From Bog-756 sp963699105 (GTDB lineage: Bacteria > Actinomycetota > Acidimicrobiia > Acidimicrobiales > RAAP-2): a DNA stretch of 64,000 nucleotides. The translations under genes and the position numbers were made by a program. Below, in pieces: positions 39,747-48,177 of the stretch. The notes below the pieces were generated by a model. It saw only the letters and a program-made list of their open reading frames with translations, had not been told where the DNA came from and made no database searches. The stretch spans positions 868,001 through 932,000 of the forward strand of contig CAVOTI010000001.1 of assembly GCA_963699105.1 (NCBI GenBank). Reading direction: 5' to 3'. How positions within the stretch are numbered: position 1 is the first letter of the stretch; each line of letters starts with the position of its first letter.

Positions 39747-41921
39747 TCACCCCGTCAGTGATGCAGGCTCTGACAGAGCGTGGGCTCGGGCGGTCGAGCT
39801 CGTCTGGTCCACCACCGAGATCGCCGGCGGGGTTCCCCCGCTCTGCGTGTCCCCTTCGGAGAAGGTTGGCCCGGCGTTGGGCATGGGGACGTCGAAGAGG
39901 TGCTGGTGCCGTCCATGGTCACCTGGGCCTGGCGCTTGGCCGGGTCGGTGATGACCACGAACCGGTGGGTCGAACCGACATCGACCATGGCCTGATAGCC
40001 GTAGACCGCCGGGGTCTTGCCCAGCAGGGCGATCAGGACCGTACCTGGCCGGGATCAGACGTGGGCGTGACACTCAACCAGACGGCGTCGGACCCCGATC
40101 CGACCAGTTCCACCGATCTGATCTTGGCCGGCCCCACCGGGTGGAACGGTGACGGAAAACGGTGTGCTGGAAGGCATGGCCGTGCTCGACCACCATCCAC
40201 GTCGTCCGCACGAACTGCTGGCTGGGAACGGTGGAGTAGTCCTCCCCGTTGGAGATGTACAGACCGTCGCAGTCGCCCACGATGAAGAGCTGGTCGGCCG
40301 GTCCCCACGCGGGCAGCGTCGCCCCCAGCCCGAGCGTGCAGCCCGCCTCCGGTCAGGTCGCTCACGTACTTCTGGGCCTGCACGTAGTTGACCACCTGGG
40401 TCGGCGTCCCATTCCTCGTTGGGAATGACGGCGATACCGATATTGGCGACGATGGTGAACAGGGCGACCAGGCAGATGCCGGCCAGCCAGGCGAAGCGCA
40501 CCGACAGTTTCTTGGGCTCCAGCCGCCGCCAGATGTCGACCATGGCCACCCCGCTGGCCAGGACGAGGAACGGCAAGAAGTCGGCCAGGTACCGGGGGGC
40601 GATGTATCCCCATACGAACAGGGCGGTGCCGGCGATGCCCGACACCAACAGCAGCACGCGTGTGCGGGCGGCGCCACCGATGGGCCGGGGCCGGAAGGCA
40701 GTGATCACGCCCCAGCAACTCAGGAAGAAGAGGAAGGGCATGGAAGCCGGCAGGCTGGCCGTCCGGTACCTCCGGTCGAAGAGGACTCCGGCCAGGGCCT
40801 CGGGGGGTCCGGAGGGCAGGGTGATGAACGGGAAGACACTGGTGAGGCCCAACCCGTCGGGCTTCAGGTAGGCCAGGAGCGTGGTGGGGATGAAGATGGT
40901 GCCGTACTCGGAGTTGTGGTTGGCGGCCAGGAACCTCCTGCGATAGGCGTTGACGCTCGTCCACACCTGGTCCAGGTTCGAGACCCCGAAGGGCACGCCG
41001 AACTTGGCGTAGTTGATGGCGCATCCGACCAGCAGCGGCACCAGCCCCACCGCCAGCAACGGGATGCACCACCGGCGGTTGTCCCGGCCGTCCCGTCCGA
41101 TCCCGAACCACACCCCGATCAGGATGGCGGCCCCCACACAGGCCAGTCCGGTGGTGATCCGATCGAGGTTGGCGAACAGGATCAGGACGAAACTGAGCAC
41201 CACCCTTCCCCACGTGGGACGTTCGAGGACCCCGAGCAGAGCGAACAGGCTCCCGATGGTCAAACATACGCTCCAGGCCGAGGTCCTCGGCGAAGACATA
41301 GGGCGTGGCCGCCACCAGCAGCCACACCGAACCGCCCATGACGGTGAGCATCAGCACGCCGAAGGAAAACGCCTCGGCCCGGCCCATCACCGACTCGCCT
41401 CGGATCAGCACGCGCACCCGCCACAGCAACAGGGCCGAGAACAGTCCGGCCAGCAGCCACGACAACAGGAGGAAGGGAGCGGTCAACTTGCCGTCGAGGC
41501 TGCTGGTGAAAGCCAGGATCGGCATGCGGATCAGCGTCGGGAACAGGCCGAAGTAGGTGTACTGGCGACCGTCGTGCACGAAGGCCTCGATGCCGATTGC
41601 CCCGTTGGGCAGCCACAGGTGTCCGTGGAAGATGGCCCGGGCCTGGACGTCGTAGAAGTTGTTCTCGTAGGCGGTCCGGCGTAGGAAGCTGGCCGGCCCC
41701 CACAGACTCCACAGGATCCACAGGAAGGGAACGGCGGCCAGCCCGCTGGCGATCAGGGCGGCGATGGTGAATCGGCGCCGGCCCCGGTCGTAGTCGGACA
41801 ACCCGGCCGGGCCCGGCGACGGTTGGGGGCGGGCCGATCCGCCGGCCCCGGAACCGGGCGGTGCGTCGGCCTCCACCTCGAGAACGGTGACTCGGGCCGA
41901 GCCATCGGATTCTTCCCCCAT
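39747..41921 (-). CDS. Large polytopic GT-C-like membrane protein (at least four frame changes)
   Basis: About 720 residues. The ATG at 41921 sits 8 nt behind TACACT. A 50-residue head is followed by a membrane helix and the loop FYDVQARAIFHGHLWLP (Asp91), then about eleven more helices including TGLACVGAAILIGVWFGIG. The C-terminal 230 residues are an external beta-rich domain with FIVGDCDGLYISNGEDYSTV, FVRTTWMVVEHGHAFQ and AMVDVGSTHRFVVITDPAK, ending DQTSSTARAHALSEPASLTG. Frames break near 41275, 40395, 40340, 40150 and 40035. The helix bundle fits a GT-C transferase. The C-terminal domain might bind the acceptor. No named family recognised. Confidence 0.65.
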
Positions 41922-41935
41922 TTCCGGGGAGTGTA
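41922..41935 (-). promoter_or_regulatory. Likely -10 box for leaderless mRNA
   Basis: TACACT (complement of 41930-41935) lies 8 nt before the ATG at 41921. Confidence 0.45.
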
Positions 41936-42027
41936 GCCAACGGGGGCCGGCCACACCGGGTCGCGGCGGGTCCCCCGCGCCCGCGCCACGGGCGCCGACG
42001 GAGGATGCCCCGTCGGACGCCGGAGAG

Positions 42028-42039
42028 TAGCTTGGCCCG
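42028..42039 (+). promoter_or_regulatory. Likely -10 box for leaderless gtrA-like mRNA
   Basis: TAGCTT at 42028-42033 is followed by 6 nt and the ATG at 42040. Confidence 0.45.
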
Positions 42040-42522
42040 ATGAAACGAGCGCTGGAGCGGGCGTGGACCTTCGCCCGGACCCCGGAGGGTCTCAAGGTCA
42101 TCCGCTACACGGCGGTGTCGGTCATCTCCGCGCTCACCTCACTGGTGGTGCTGACCATCGTCTACGGCGTACTGCGTCTGTGGACCGAGGTGTTCAGCAC
42201 CCTGTTCGCCAACGTGGTGGCCGGCGTCCCCTCGTACATCCTCAATCGGAGGTGGGTGTGGGGAAAGTCGGGGCGTTCCCACCTGTGGCGCGAGATCATC
42301 CCCTTTTGGGTCATGTCCCTGACCGGCATCGGATTCGCCTTGGTCACCGCGGCCTGGGCCCATGACTTCGCCGATGCCCACCACCTGCACCATCTGGCTC
42401 GCACCATCTTGGTGGTGGGGGCCAACGTGGCGGCATTCGGTGTGCTGTGGTTCCTCAAGTTCCTCATCTTGAACCGACTGTTCGCCGAGATCGCCGACGC
42501 CGAGGTGGGTGTGGATCAGTGA
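42040..42522 (+). CDS. GtrA-like membrane protein
   Basis: 160 residues with four hydrophobic helices, the size and layout of the GtrA family. The core is VIRYTAVSVISALTSLVVLT, followed by LFANVVAGVPSYILNRRWVW, where NRRWVW is a near-invariant GtrA element, and a last helix ending FLKFLILNRLF. GtrA-type proteins are thought to flip polyprenyl-phosphate sugars made by partner GT2 enzymes. The GT2 genes at 43729 and 46854 are candidate partners. Translation is probably leaderless from a TANNNT box 6 nt upstream. Confidence 0.9.
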   Translation: MKRALERAWTFARTPEGLKVIRYTAVSVISALTSLVVLTIVYGVLRLWTEVFSTLFANVVAGVPSYILNRRWVWGKSGRSHLWREIIPFWVMSLTGIGFALVTAAWAHDFADAHHLHHLARTILVVGANVAAFGVLWFLKFLILNRLFAEIADAEVGVDQ

Positions 42523-42642
42523 GCCCACCACGACTGGGCGTGGTGACCAGGGGTCCCGCCGGAGAGTGTCGGTCGCCGACGAGGTAATCTACTGGTCCCC
42601 GAGGGAGTGTCGGACGCCCTGGGTGGTGAGGCAGGAGGGGGT

Positions 42643-42771
42643 GTGACGATGGCCGAATCAGTCAGCTGGACCGGAGCCCCGGTCGGGCCGACGGGCCCGG
42701 TGACGGCCCCCGGCCACCATCCCCCCCGACGACCCCGGCCAACCGTCCACCCCGCAGAAGGCCGTCCCTGA
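42643..42771 (+). CDS. Small Pro-rich ORF coupled to the 2OG oxygenase
   Basis: 42 codons from GTG (or 40 from the ATG at 42649), giving a Pro/Gly/Thr-rich peptide (MTMAESVSWTG...). It has the best Shine-Dalgarno in this region (AGGAGGGGG, about 5 nt before the GTG), and its TGA shares a base with the oxygenase ATG (TGATG). The oxygenase itself lacks a ribosome-binding site, so its translation may depend on this frame. No family recognised. Confidence 0.5.
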   Translation: MTMAESVSWTGAPVGPTGPVTAPGHHPPRRPRPTVHPAEGRP

Positions 42772-43650
42772 TGACCACCGAACCCATCGACGAGGAGCTG
42801 GCTCCTCCGCTGGACATCGGCCGGCTGGAAGCGCAGATCGACCAGCTGCACGAGGTGTACCAGTCGGCGCTCCCCTACCCCCACATCGTCATCGACGACT
42901 TCTTGGAGCCGGCGGCGGCCAAGGCGGCGATGGAGGAGTTCCCGCCACTGGTCCCTGAGGAGTGGAACAACTACCTCCATGTCAATGAACGAAAATTCTC
43001 CAACACCGATCCCGACACCTGGGGACCGACACTCCGGGGGATCCTCGAACAGCTGAACTCGCCGCGGTTCGTCCGGTTCGTCGGCCGCCTGATCGGCGTG
43101 GACGACCTGGTCGCCGACCCTTCGTTGGAAGGGGGCGGGCTGCATCAGTCGACCAGGGGAGGGTTCCTCAACGTGCACGCCGACTACACCGTGCACCCCC
43201 ACAACCGTAAGTGGCAGCGACGGGCCAACATCCTGTTGTACCTCAACGACGAGTGGAAGCCCGAATACGGCGGCGACCTCGAGTTGTGGAGTGCCGACAT
43301 GAAGGAGTGCGTGACCAAGGTCAGCCCGGTGGCCAACCGCGTGCTCATCTTCACCACCGACGGCACCTCGTACCACGGCCATCCTGATCCGATGGAGTGC
43401 CCGGAGGGAGTGGCCCGGCGATCGCTGGCCCTCTACTACTTCAGCGTGGAGGACGATCCCCTGGTCGCGCTCGACCGATTACCGGGCCCGGCCCGGTGAC
43501 GGAGCCCACTCCATCATGATCTTCGCCGACACCCAGTTGCTTCGGGCCTACGACTGGTCGAAGCGCCGTCTCGGTATCTCCGATCAGGCGGCCAGCCGGC
43601 TGCTGGCCTTTCGCGACCGGTGGCGGCGCAAGAAGCCCGGCGGCTCGTGA
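42771..43650 (+). CDS. 2-oxoglutarate/Fe(II)-dependent oxygenase (one frame change near the end)
   Basis: About 292 residues. The iron site is visible as His136 and Asp138 in NVHADY and a distal His at 202 or 204 in TSYHGHPDP, followed by RRSLALYYF. Taken literally a stop occurs at 43499. Just before it, near 43465, the next frame reads RSTDYRARPGDGAHSIM, then ADTQLLRAYDWSKRRLG and SDQAASRLL to a stop at 43650. That extension is coherent and resembles the tail of related prolyl-hydroxylase-like proteins in glycan clusters, so I extend the gene. It probably hydroxylates a sugar, lipid or protein side chain. Confidence 0.8.
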
Positions 43651-43720
43651 CCGACCGGGCGCCGGCCGTCGCCGATCCGGCGTCGGTCGACAACCGGTCG
43701 CTCTACCGGCCCCCCCACCG

Positions 43721-43732
43721 CTGACCGGTCAG
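43721..43732. terminator. 12-bp perfect palindrome on a stop codon
   Basis: CTGACCGGTCAG contains the TGA of the leftward GT2 gene, at the convergent junction with the oxygenase. Possible terminator stem. Confidence 0.35.
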
Positions 43733-44721
43733 TCGGACGAGCCGGACGATCTCCCCGGTCGGCGATCGCCCCACTCCTCCAGGTTGGCCAGCGAGATTCC
43801 CCTCGAGTGCGAGAACACCGCGAACAGGACGACGAAGTTGCCCAGCGCCACGAACGAGAGGATCAGCAAGCCGAGCAGGGTGGCCGTGGCCCAGCCGGGG
43901 ATGGCCGTCGACGTGAACAGCCTGACCCCGATGACGATCCCGGCCAGGAGGAGCCCCAATCCGAATATCACCGAGAAGGCCGACAACGCCCGTACGGCGA
44001 TCCGATCGGTGAAGGGCATCAACATCCGCACCCCGTGCATGAACAATCTGAACATGTTCATGCGGGACAGCCCCTCGTAGCGGTCGCCGCGTGGGCAGGG
44101 CACCGGGGTGACGGCGATGTCCAGGCTGACCAGCGTGGCCGAGTAGCACAGGTCGAAGTACGGGTGCGAGAGCATCCTCCGGGCCAGCCAACCGCGATAG
44201 GCGGCGTAGTTCCCGCTACGGACGGTGGTGCCGGTCAGGGTCTGGAACATGGCCCGGAAGATGATGTAGAAGAACCGGAACTTGAGGGACTCGGTTCTCT
44301 TGGTGCGCCGGGCCACGCACAGCATCCCGGGTTGGTCCAGGGTGGTCATCAGCGGGGCCAGCATCCGTGGCAGGTCCTCGGGCCGGTCCTCCCCGTCGGC
44401 ATCCATGGTGACGACCAGATCTGCCTCTTCCACGTCGGGGAGCATGAGACGGAGGCCGTAGACCAGGGCCCGCTGGTGGCCCAGATTGAACGGGGGGGTG
44501 ATCACCCGCACGTCTTCGTACTCGTCCAACCGGCGGATGTCGATGTCGTAGCCGGCGGTGTCGTCCACCACGATGAACCGCACGGCCAGTCGAGCCAGGG
44601 CGGTCTGGTCCTTCACGATCTCGAGGATCCGTGTGCGGAGAATGGCGAACGAGGCCACGTCCCGGTAACACGGACAAACGATCCACAGTTTGGCGTCGGC
44701 CATGGCATCCGGGCGATCCAC
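43729..44721 (-). CDS. Family-2 glycosyltransferase with two C-terminal membrane helices
   Basis: 330 residues. The GT-A domain has WIVCPCYRD at the start, VVDDTAGYD at 51-59 and the metal-binding MDADGEDRPED at 106-116. Two hydrophobic helices follow near residues 255-310, with a short basic tail. This is the GtrB/DPM-like layout, which charges polyprenyl phosphate with a hexose at the cytoplasmic face. The GTG at 44721 is preferred over the ATG at 44703 because TAGCGT lies exactly 7 nt before it. It is a likely partner of the GtrA-like protein at 42040. Confidence 0.85.
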   Translation of the reverse strand: MDRPDAMADAKLWIVCPCYRDVASFAILRTRILEIVKDQTALARLAVRFIVVDDTAGYDIDIRRLDEYEDVRVITPPFNLGHQRALVYGLRLMLPDVEEADLVVTMDADGEDRPEDLPRMLAPLMTTLDQPGMLCVARRTKRTESLKFRFFYIIFRAMFQTLTGTTVRSGNYAAYRGWLARRMLSHPYFDLCYSATLVSLDIAVTPVPCPRGDRYEGLSRMNMFRLFMHGVRMLMPFTDRIAVRALSAFSVIFGLGLLLAGIVIGVRLFTSTAIPGWATATLLGLLILSFVALGNFVVLFAVFSHSRGISLANLEEWGDRRPGRSSGSSD

Positions 44722-44734
44722 CTCCAAGACGCTA
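44722..44734 (-). promoter_or_regulatory. Likely -10 box deciding the GTG start at 44721
   Basis: TAGCGT (complement of 44729-44734) is 7 nt before the GTG, which favours a leaderless start over the downstream ATG. Confidence 0.45.
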
Positions 44735-44769
44735 CTGCGGATCCTCCAAATGCGGCCAGGGACGTGAGG

Positions 44770-44781
44770 TAGTTTTGGGCG
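44770..44781 (+). promoter_or_regulatory. Likely -10 box for leaderless methyltransferase mRNA
   Basis: TAGTTT at 44770-44775 is followed by 6 nt and the GTG at 44782. Confidence 0.45.
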
Positions 44782-45346
44782 GTGGCCAAGCTACGGGTAC
44801 TCGACAAAGGGATTCAGACGTTGAGATTCCGGGCGGCCAAGGAGTACGTGCCGGCCGGCTCCCGGGTGCTCGACATCGGCAGTGCCGACGGTGCCTGGTT
44901 CACCTACCTCGGCAGCCGGATCGCCAAGAGTGTCGGGCTCGACCCGAACGCCCTCGACCACACCACCCCGGACGGGCACCGGCTGGTGCAGGGGACGCTG
45001 GACACGGTGGCTCTGCACGAGCAGTTCGACTGCGTGACGGCCCTGGCCGTGCTCGAGCACCTGACCGACGATCAACTCGCCGAATTCGGCCGAAAGCTCA
45101 AATCCTGTACGGCCGAGAGTGCCGTCATGGTGGCCACCGTACCGTCTCCCGCCGTCGATCGGATCTTGGACGTGGGGATCCGGCTCCGGCTGCTCGACGG
45201 GATGGAGGCCGACGAACATCACGGCCTGGACGTCGAGCACCATCCCCGACATCCTCGGCCAGGCCGGATGGTCCTTGCAGACGCGAAAGACATTCGAGCT
45301 GGGGCTGAACAACCTCTTCGTCCTGCGCCGGGGCTCGCTGTCCTAG
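44782..45346 (+). CDS. Small SAM-dependent methyltransferase (one frame change)
   Basis: About 187 residues of class I methyltransferase fold. Motif I is RVLDIGSADGAWF (28-40), followed by KSVGLDPNALDH, FDCVTALAVLEHLTDDQL and AVMVATVPSPAVDRILDVG. After a frame shift near 45235 it reads TIPDILGQAGWSLQTRKTFE and LGLNNLFVLRRGSLS. The short size suggests a small-substrate or lipid-linked target. The GTG start has a TANNNT box 6 nt upstream. Its TAG stop shares the palindrome CTAG with the stop of the convergent gene. Confidence 0.8.
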
Positions 45347-46770
45347 TCGGCGGCCGCCACCCGGTCCCCCGGTCCACCGAAGAACGCCTGACCCGACTCG
45401 ACGATTTCTTCGTCGTGGTCGTCGGCCGCCCCGCCCACCTCGTCGGATGGGGGACGCCGGCGGGGAAGGACGGCCTCGATCCCCACGGCGGCCAGGATGA
45501 CCAGCGGTACTTCGGCCGCCGCCCGGTAGCGGGTCTCGCCGTAGGCGGTGGCCACGGTGATCACCACCGCCACCACGAAGGTCAGTAGCGGCCATACCGG
45601 GATCCGACGGCGATGCAGGATGATGCCTCCGGCCACGGCCGGCAGCAACAGGATCCAGTAGCTGACCAGTCTCAGGTCGTAGACCCAGACGGTGGCCGGG
45701 GTTCCGAACAGGGGCGACACATGTTGCCATCGGGCGTCGAGATAGGCCTGTTGGAAGGGATTCCAGTAGGAGAAGGCCCGTCCCTCGCGGGCGAACACCA
45801 CCAGCGGGATCCGGCTGAGATGGTGCTCGGCGTAGTCGAGGCCGGCATGGAAGTCGACACCGGTGGCCACCGACGGGTCGGTGGGCTGGGGCTCGGGAAT
45901 GCAGCTGAGGTCGTACCATCCGATGTGGGGGCCGTAGTAGGTGCCGTTGCAGTTGGCGGTGGCCGCCGCCCCCCCGGAGTTCGTCGACAGGAAGATCGGG
46001 TGCTTGAACCGGCCCAGGTTGTAGATCGTCCACGGCGTGATCACCACCGCCGTCAACAACCCGGCGACCACCAGCCAGGTGATCCGGGTCCGCCAGTCCA
46101 CACTCCGTGCCGTCAGGATCAGGGGAATGGCCAACAGCGGGAAGATGAGGATCTCCTCGGACCGGGTCATGGCCAGCAGGCCGCACAGCGCCCCGATCCA
46201 GGCGGCCCGACCGAACGACGGACGATCGTGGAAGGCGTAGGCCAGCCGGAGCATCAGGGCGATGACCACGAAGAGAAACGTCTCTGACAACAGGGCTCGC
46301 TCGTAGAGCCAGAGTCCGGCATAGACGGCGGCTATGGCCGCTGCCACCAGTCCGACCCGGTCGCCGGCGATGCGACGCCCGGCCACCCCGACCAGGGCCA
46401 CCGTGCAGGTGCCGATGGCCATGGCCAGAAGCTGTTGGCGGAACACATCGCGCTGGCCCAACTCGGACCATGCCGTCAGGATCAACAGCCACACCGGCGG
46501 ATGAAGGGCCTCCGGTCGTTGCGTGAACACGTTGAGGAACCAGTGGCCGGCGGCGTTCTGATTGGCCTCGTTGGCGTAGGCGAAGCCGTCGCCTCCCACC
46601 GCCTCGTTTCGTGAGGTGATGATCACGAAGAGTCTCAAGGCCAACCCGCCCGCCGTTATCAGGCCCAGCCACACGGGAAAATGAGCGACGGTGGAGCCCT
46701 TCCCGCGGTTCGGTTCCCTGGCCGTCGCCGGATCGTCGACGCCAGCGTCCACCCTCGGACCATCCGTCAT
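45343..46770 (-). CDS. GT39-like polytopic glycosyltransferase
   Basis: 475 intact residues. After a 30-residue head and one helix, the external loop has GGDGFAYANEAN (Asp61), then HPPVWLLIL at 90-98, the GT39/ArnT arrangement. Later come GLWLYERALLSETF and RSEEILIFPLLAI. The large external loop has ANCNGTYYGPHIGWYDL and YAEHHLSRIPLVVF, which marks it as a paralogue of the gene at 4106-5570. The tail is acidic. The ATG at 46770 shares a base with the stop of a seven-residue leader ORF (TGATG). It likely moves a sugar from polyprenyl phosphate to an exported acceptor. Confidence 0.82.
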   Translation of the reverse strand: MTDGPRVDAGVDDPATAREPNRGKGSTVAHFPVWLGLITAGGLALRLFVIITSRNEAVGGDGFAYANEANQNAAGHWFLNVFTQRPEALHPPVWLLILTAWSELGQRDVFRQQLLAMAIGTCTVALVGVAGRRIAGDRVGLVAAAIAAVYAGLWLYERALLSETFLFVVIALMLRLAYAFHDRPSFGRAAWIGALCGLLAMTRSEEILIFPLLAIPLILTARSVDWRTRITWLVVAGLLTAVVITPWTIYNLGRFKHPIFLSTNSGGAAATANCNGTYYGPHIGWYDLSCIPEPQPTDPSVATGVDFHAGLDYAEHHLSRIPLVVFAREGRAFSYWNPFQQAYLDARWQHVSPLFGTPATVWVYDLRLVSYWILLLPAVAGGIILHRRRIPVWPLLTFVVAVVITVATAYGETRYRAAAEVPLVILAAVGIEAVLPRRRPPSDEVGGAADDHDEEIVESGQAFFGGPGDRVAAAD

Positions 46771-46793
46771 CACCAGGATGGCCTCCGCACCAT
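46770..46793 (-). CDS. Seven-residue leader ORF before the GT39-like gene
   Basis: The peptide is MVRRPSW. Its ATG lies 7 nt after a TANNNT box, and its TGA overlaps the next ATG. It could load ribosomes on a leaderless mRNA and pass them to the main gene. It is too short to rule out chance. Confidence 0.35.
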   Translation of the reverse strand: MVRRPSW

Positions 46794-46806
46794 GATGGTA
46801 AACTTA
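46794..46806 (-). promoter_or_regulatory. Likely -10 box for the leader ORF and GT39-like gene
   Basis: TAAGTT (complement of 46801-46806) precedes the leader ATG by 7 nt. On the other strand TAAACT at 46799-46804 may serve the GT2 gene. Confidence 0.4.
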
Positions 46807-46853
46807 GGCCAGCGGATTTCCGGGGTCCAGGGGGGAAGTAGGCATGGTGCTCG

Positions 46854-48143
46854 ATGGATAGGGTTCTCGTCTCGGTGGTGCTGCCCTGCTTCAACGAAGA
46901 GGAGTCGGTGGGCCTGTGCGTCACCGAATCGTTGGATGCGATGGCGGCCGCCGGCCTGTCTGGCGAAGTGATCGTGGTGGACAACGCTTCCACCGATGCT
47001 TCCGCCGAAGTCGCCGCCTCGGCCGGTGCCCGTATCGTCGACGAGTCCCGACCGGGGTACGGCAGCGCCCTGCTGGCCGGGTTCGAGGCGGCCCGGGGTG
47101 AGGTGGTGGTCATGGCCGACGCCGACTTCACCTATGAGTTGGAGCGCATACCCGATCTGGTTGCCCCGGTGGCCGAAGGTCGGGCCGACCTGGTGCTGGG
47201 ATCGCGACTGGACTCGGCCACCCGGGGCACCATGCCCCTGGCCCACCGGTTCATCGGTACCCCGATCCTCACGTTCCTGACCGCTCGGGCCTGTGGGCGC
47301 CGGGTGGTCACCGACAGCCAATCGGGATTCCGGGCCTTTCGACGCGATGCCCTCCCCACCATGGCCCTCACCTCCACCGGGATGGAGCTGGCCAGCGAGA
47401 TGCTGATCCAGTCGGCCCGGGCCGGTCTGCGGATCGAGGAGATCCAGACCAAGTACCGCCCCCGGATCGGCGAGTCGAAGTTGGCCACCTGGTCCGACGG
47501 TTGGCGTCACCTCATGCTCATCTTTCTGCTGGCCCCCGACCTGCTGCTGATCGGTCCGGCCCTGACCCTGGTGGCATTGGGAGTGGCGATGCTGATCGTC
47601 TCCTTCCTGCAACCAGAAGGGGTGCAGGTCGGCTCCATCGTCTGGCAGCCGGTGTTCTTTTCCGGCATCGCCCTGGTCCTGGGAACCCAAGCCCTGTTGG
47701 CCGGTCTGGTCCTGGCCCACAATTCGTCGATCGCCCGACCCGGCATCGGTCGACGTTTCGCCTTCGTGGGCAAGCCGTCCTTTCCCAACCGGTGCGTGCT
47801 GGCCGGTGGGATCATGGTGGTGGTGGGACTGGCCCTCAACGGCGTGCTGTTCATCATGTGGCTGGGCGACAAGGACCAGACGGCGCTGAGTCACTTCGGC
47901 CTGGCCTCCCTGTCCCAGAGCCTGGTGATCACCGGCGGCACCTTGGCCAGCTTCGGGATCATCAGTCGCTTCCTCCGGGCCCGGGCCGCCCGTGAGCCGG
48001 CCCGGCGACGCCCGGTGGCTCCGGCCGGACAACCGATGGGAGCCCGGGACGGGCAGCCGTTCGGTGATATCGGAGTCCCCGCCGCCATCCTGGCCTCGAC
48101 CGAACGGGGAGAGCAGGAGACCCCGGTCACCGACCTCGCCTGA
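46854..48143 (+). CDS. Family-2 glycosyltransferase, DPM/GtrB-like with four membrane helices
   Basis: 429 intact residues. The GT-A domain starts VVLPCFNEEESVG and has VVDNAS (41-46) and MADADFTYELERIPDL (87-102), the acceptor DxD. RIEEIQTKYRPRIGESKLAT is typical of dolichyl-phosphate sugar synthases. After residue 225 come four hydrophobic helices in two pairs and a long Arg/Pro-rich tail. It probably makes a polyprenyl-phosphate hexose for the nearby GT-C enzymes. A five-codon frame (ATG 46844, better placed for the GGGGGGAAG ribosome site) overlaps the start and may affect initiation. Confidence 0.85.
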   Translation: MDRVLVSVVLPCFNEEESVGLCVTESLDAMAAAGLSGEVIVVDNASTDASAEVAASAGARIVDESRPGYGSALLAGFEAARGEVVVMADADFTYELERIPDLVAPVAEGRADLVLGSRLDSATRGTMPLAHRFIGTPILTFLTARACGRRVVTDSQSGFRAFRRDALPTMALTSTGMELASEMLIQSARAGLRIEEIQTKYRPRIGESKLATWSDGWRHLMLIFLLAPDLLLIGPALTLVALGVAMLIVSFLQPEGVQVGSIVWQPVFFSGIALVLGTQALLAGLVLAHNSSIARPGIGRRFAFVGKPSFPNRCVLAGGIMVVVGLALNGVLFIMWLGDKDQTALSHFGLASLSQSLVITGGTLASFGIISRFLRARAAREPARRRPVAPAGQPMGARDGQPFGDIGVPAAILASTERGEQETPVTDLA

Positions 48144-48177
48144 CCCGGCGGCAGGCGTCGGTCGACGGCTCGGGTCA
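48141..48177. terminator. Inverted repeat holding both stop codons of a convergent pair
   Basis: TGACCCG (48141-48147) and CGGGTCA (48171-48177) are exact inverted copies that contain the stops of the two genes. Inside lies a second hairpin, CGTCG-GT-CGACG (48156-48167). Likely two-way terminator. Confidence 0.45.

Noticed and set aside
43516..43650. A separate 44-codon gene after the 2OG oxygenase
   Set aside because: It is the end of the oxygenase in a shifted frame, since the coherent sequence begins before its ATG.
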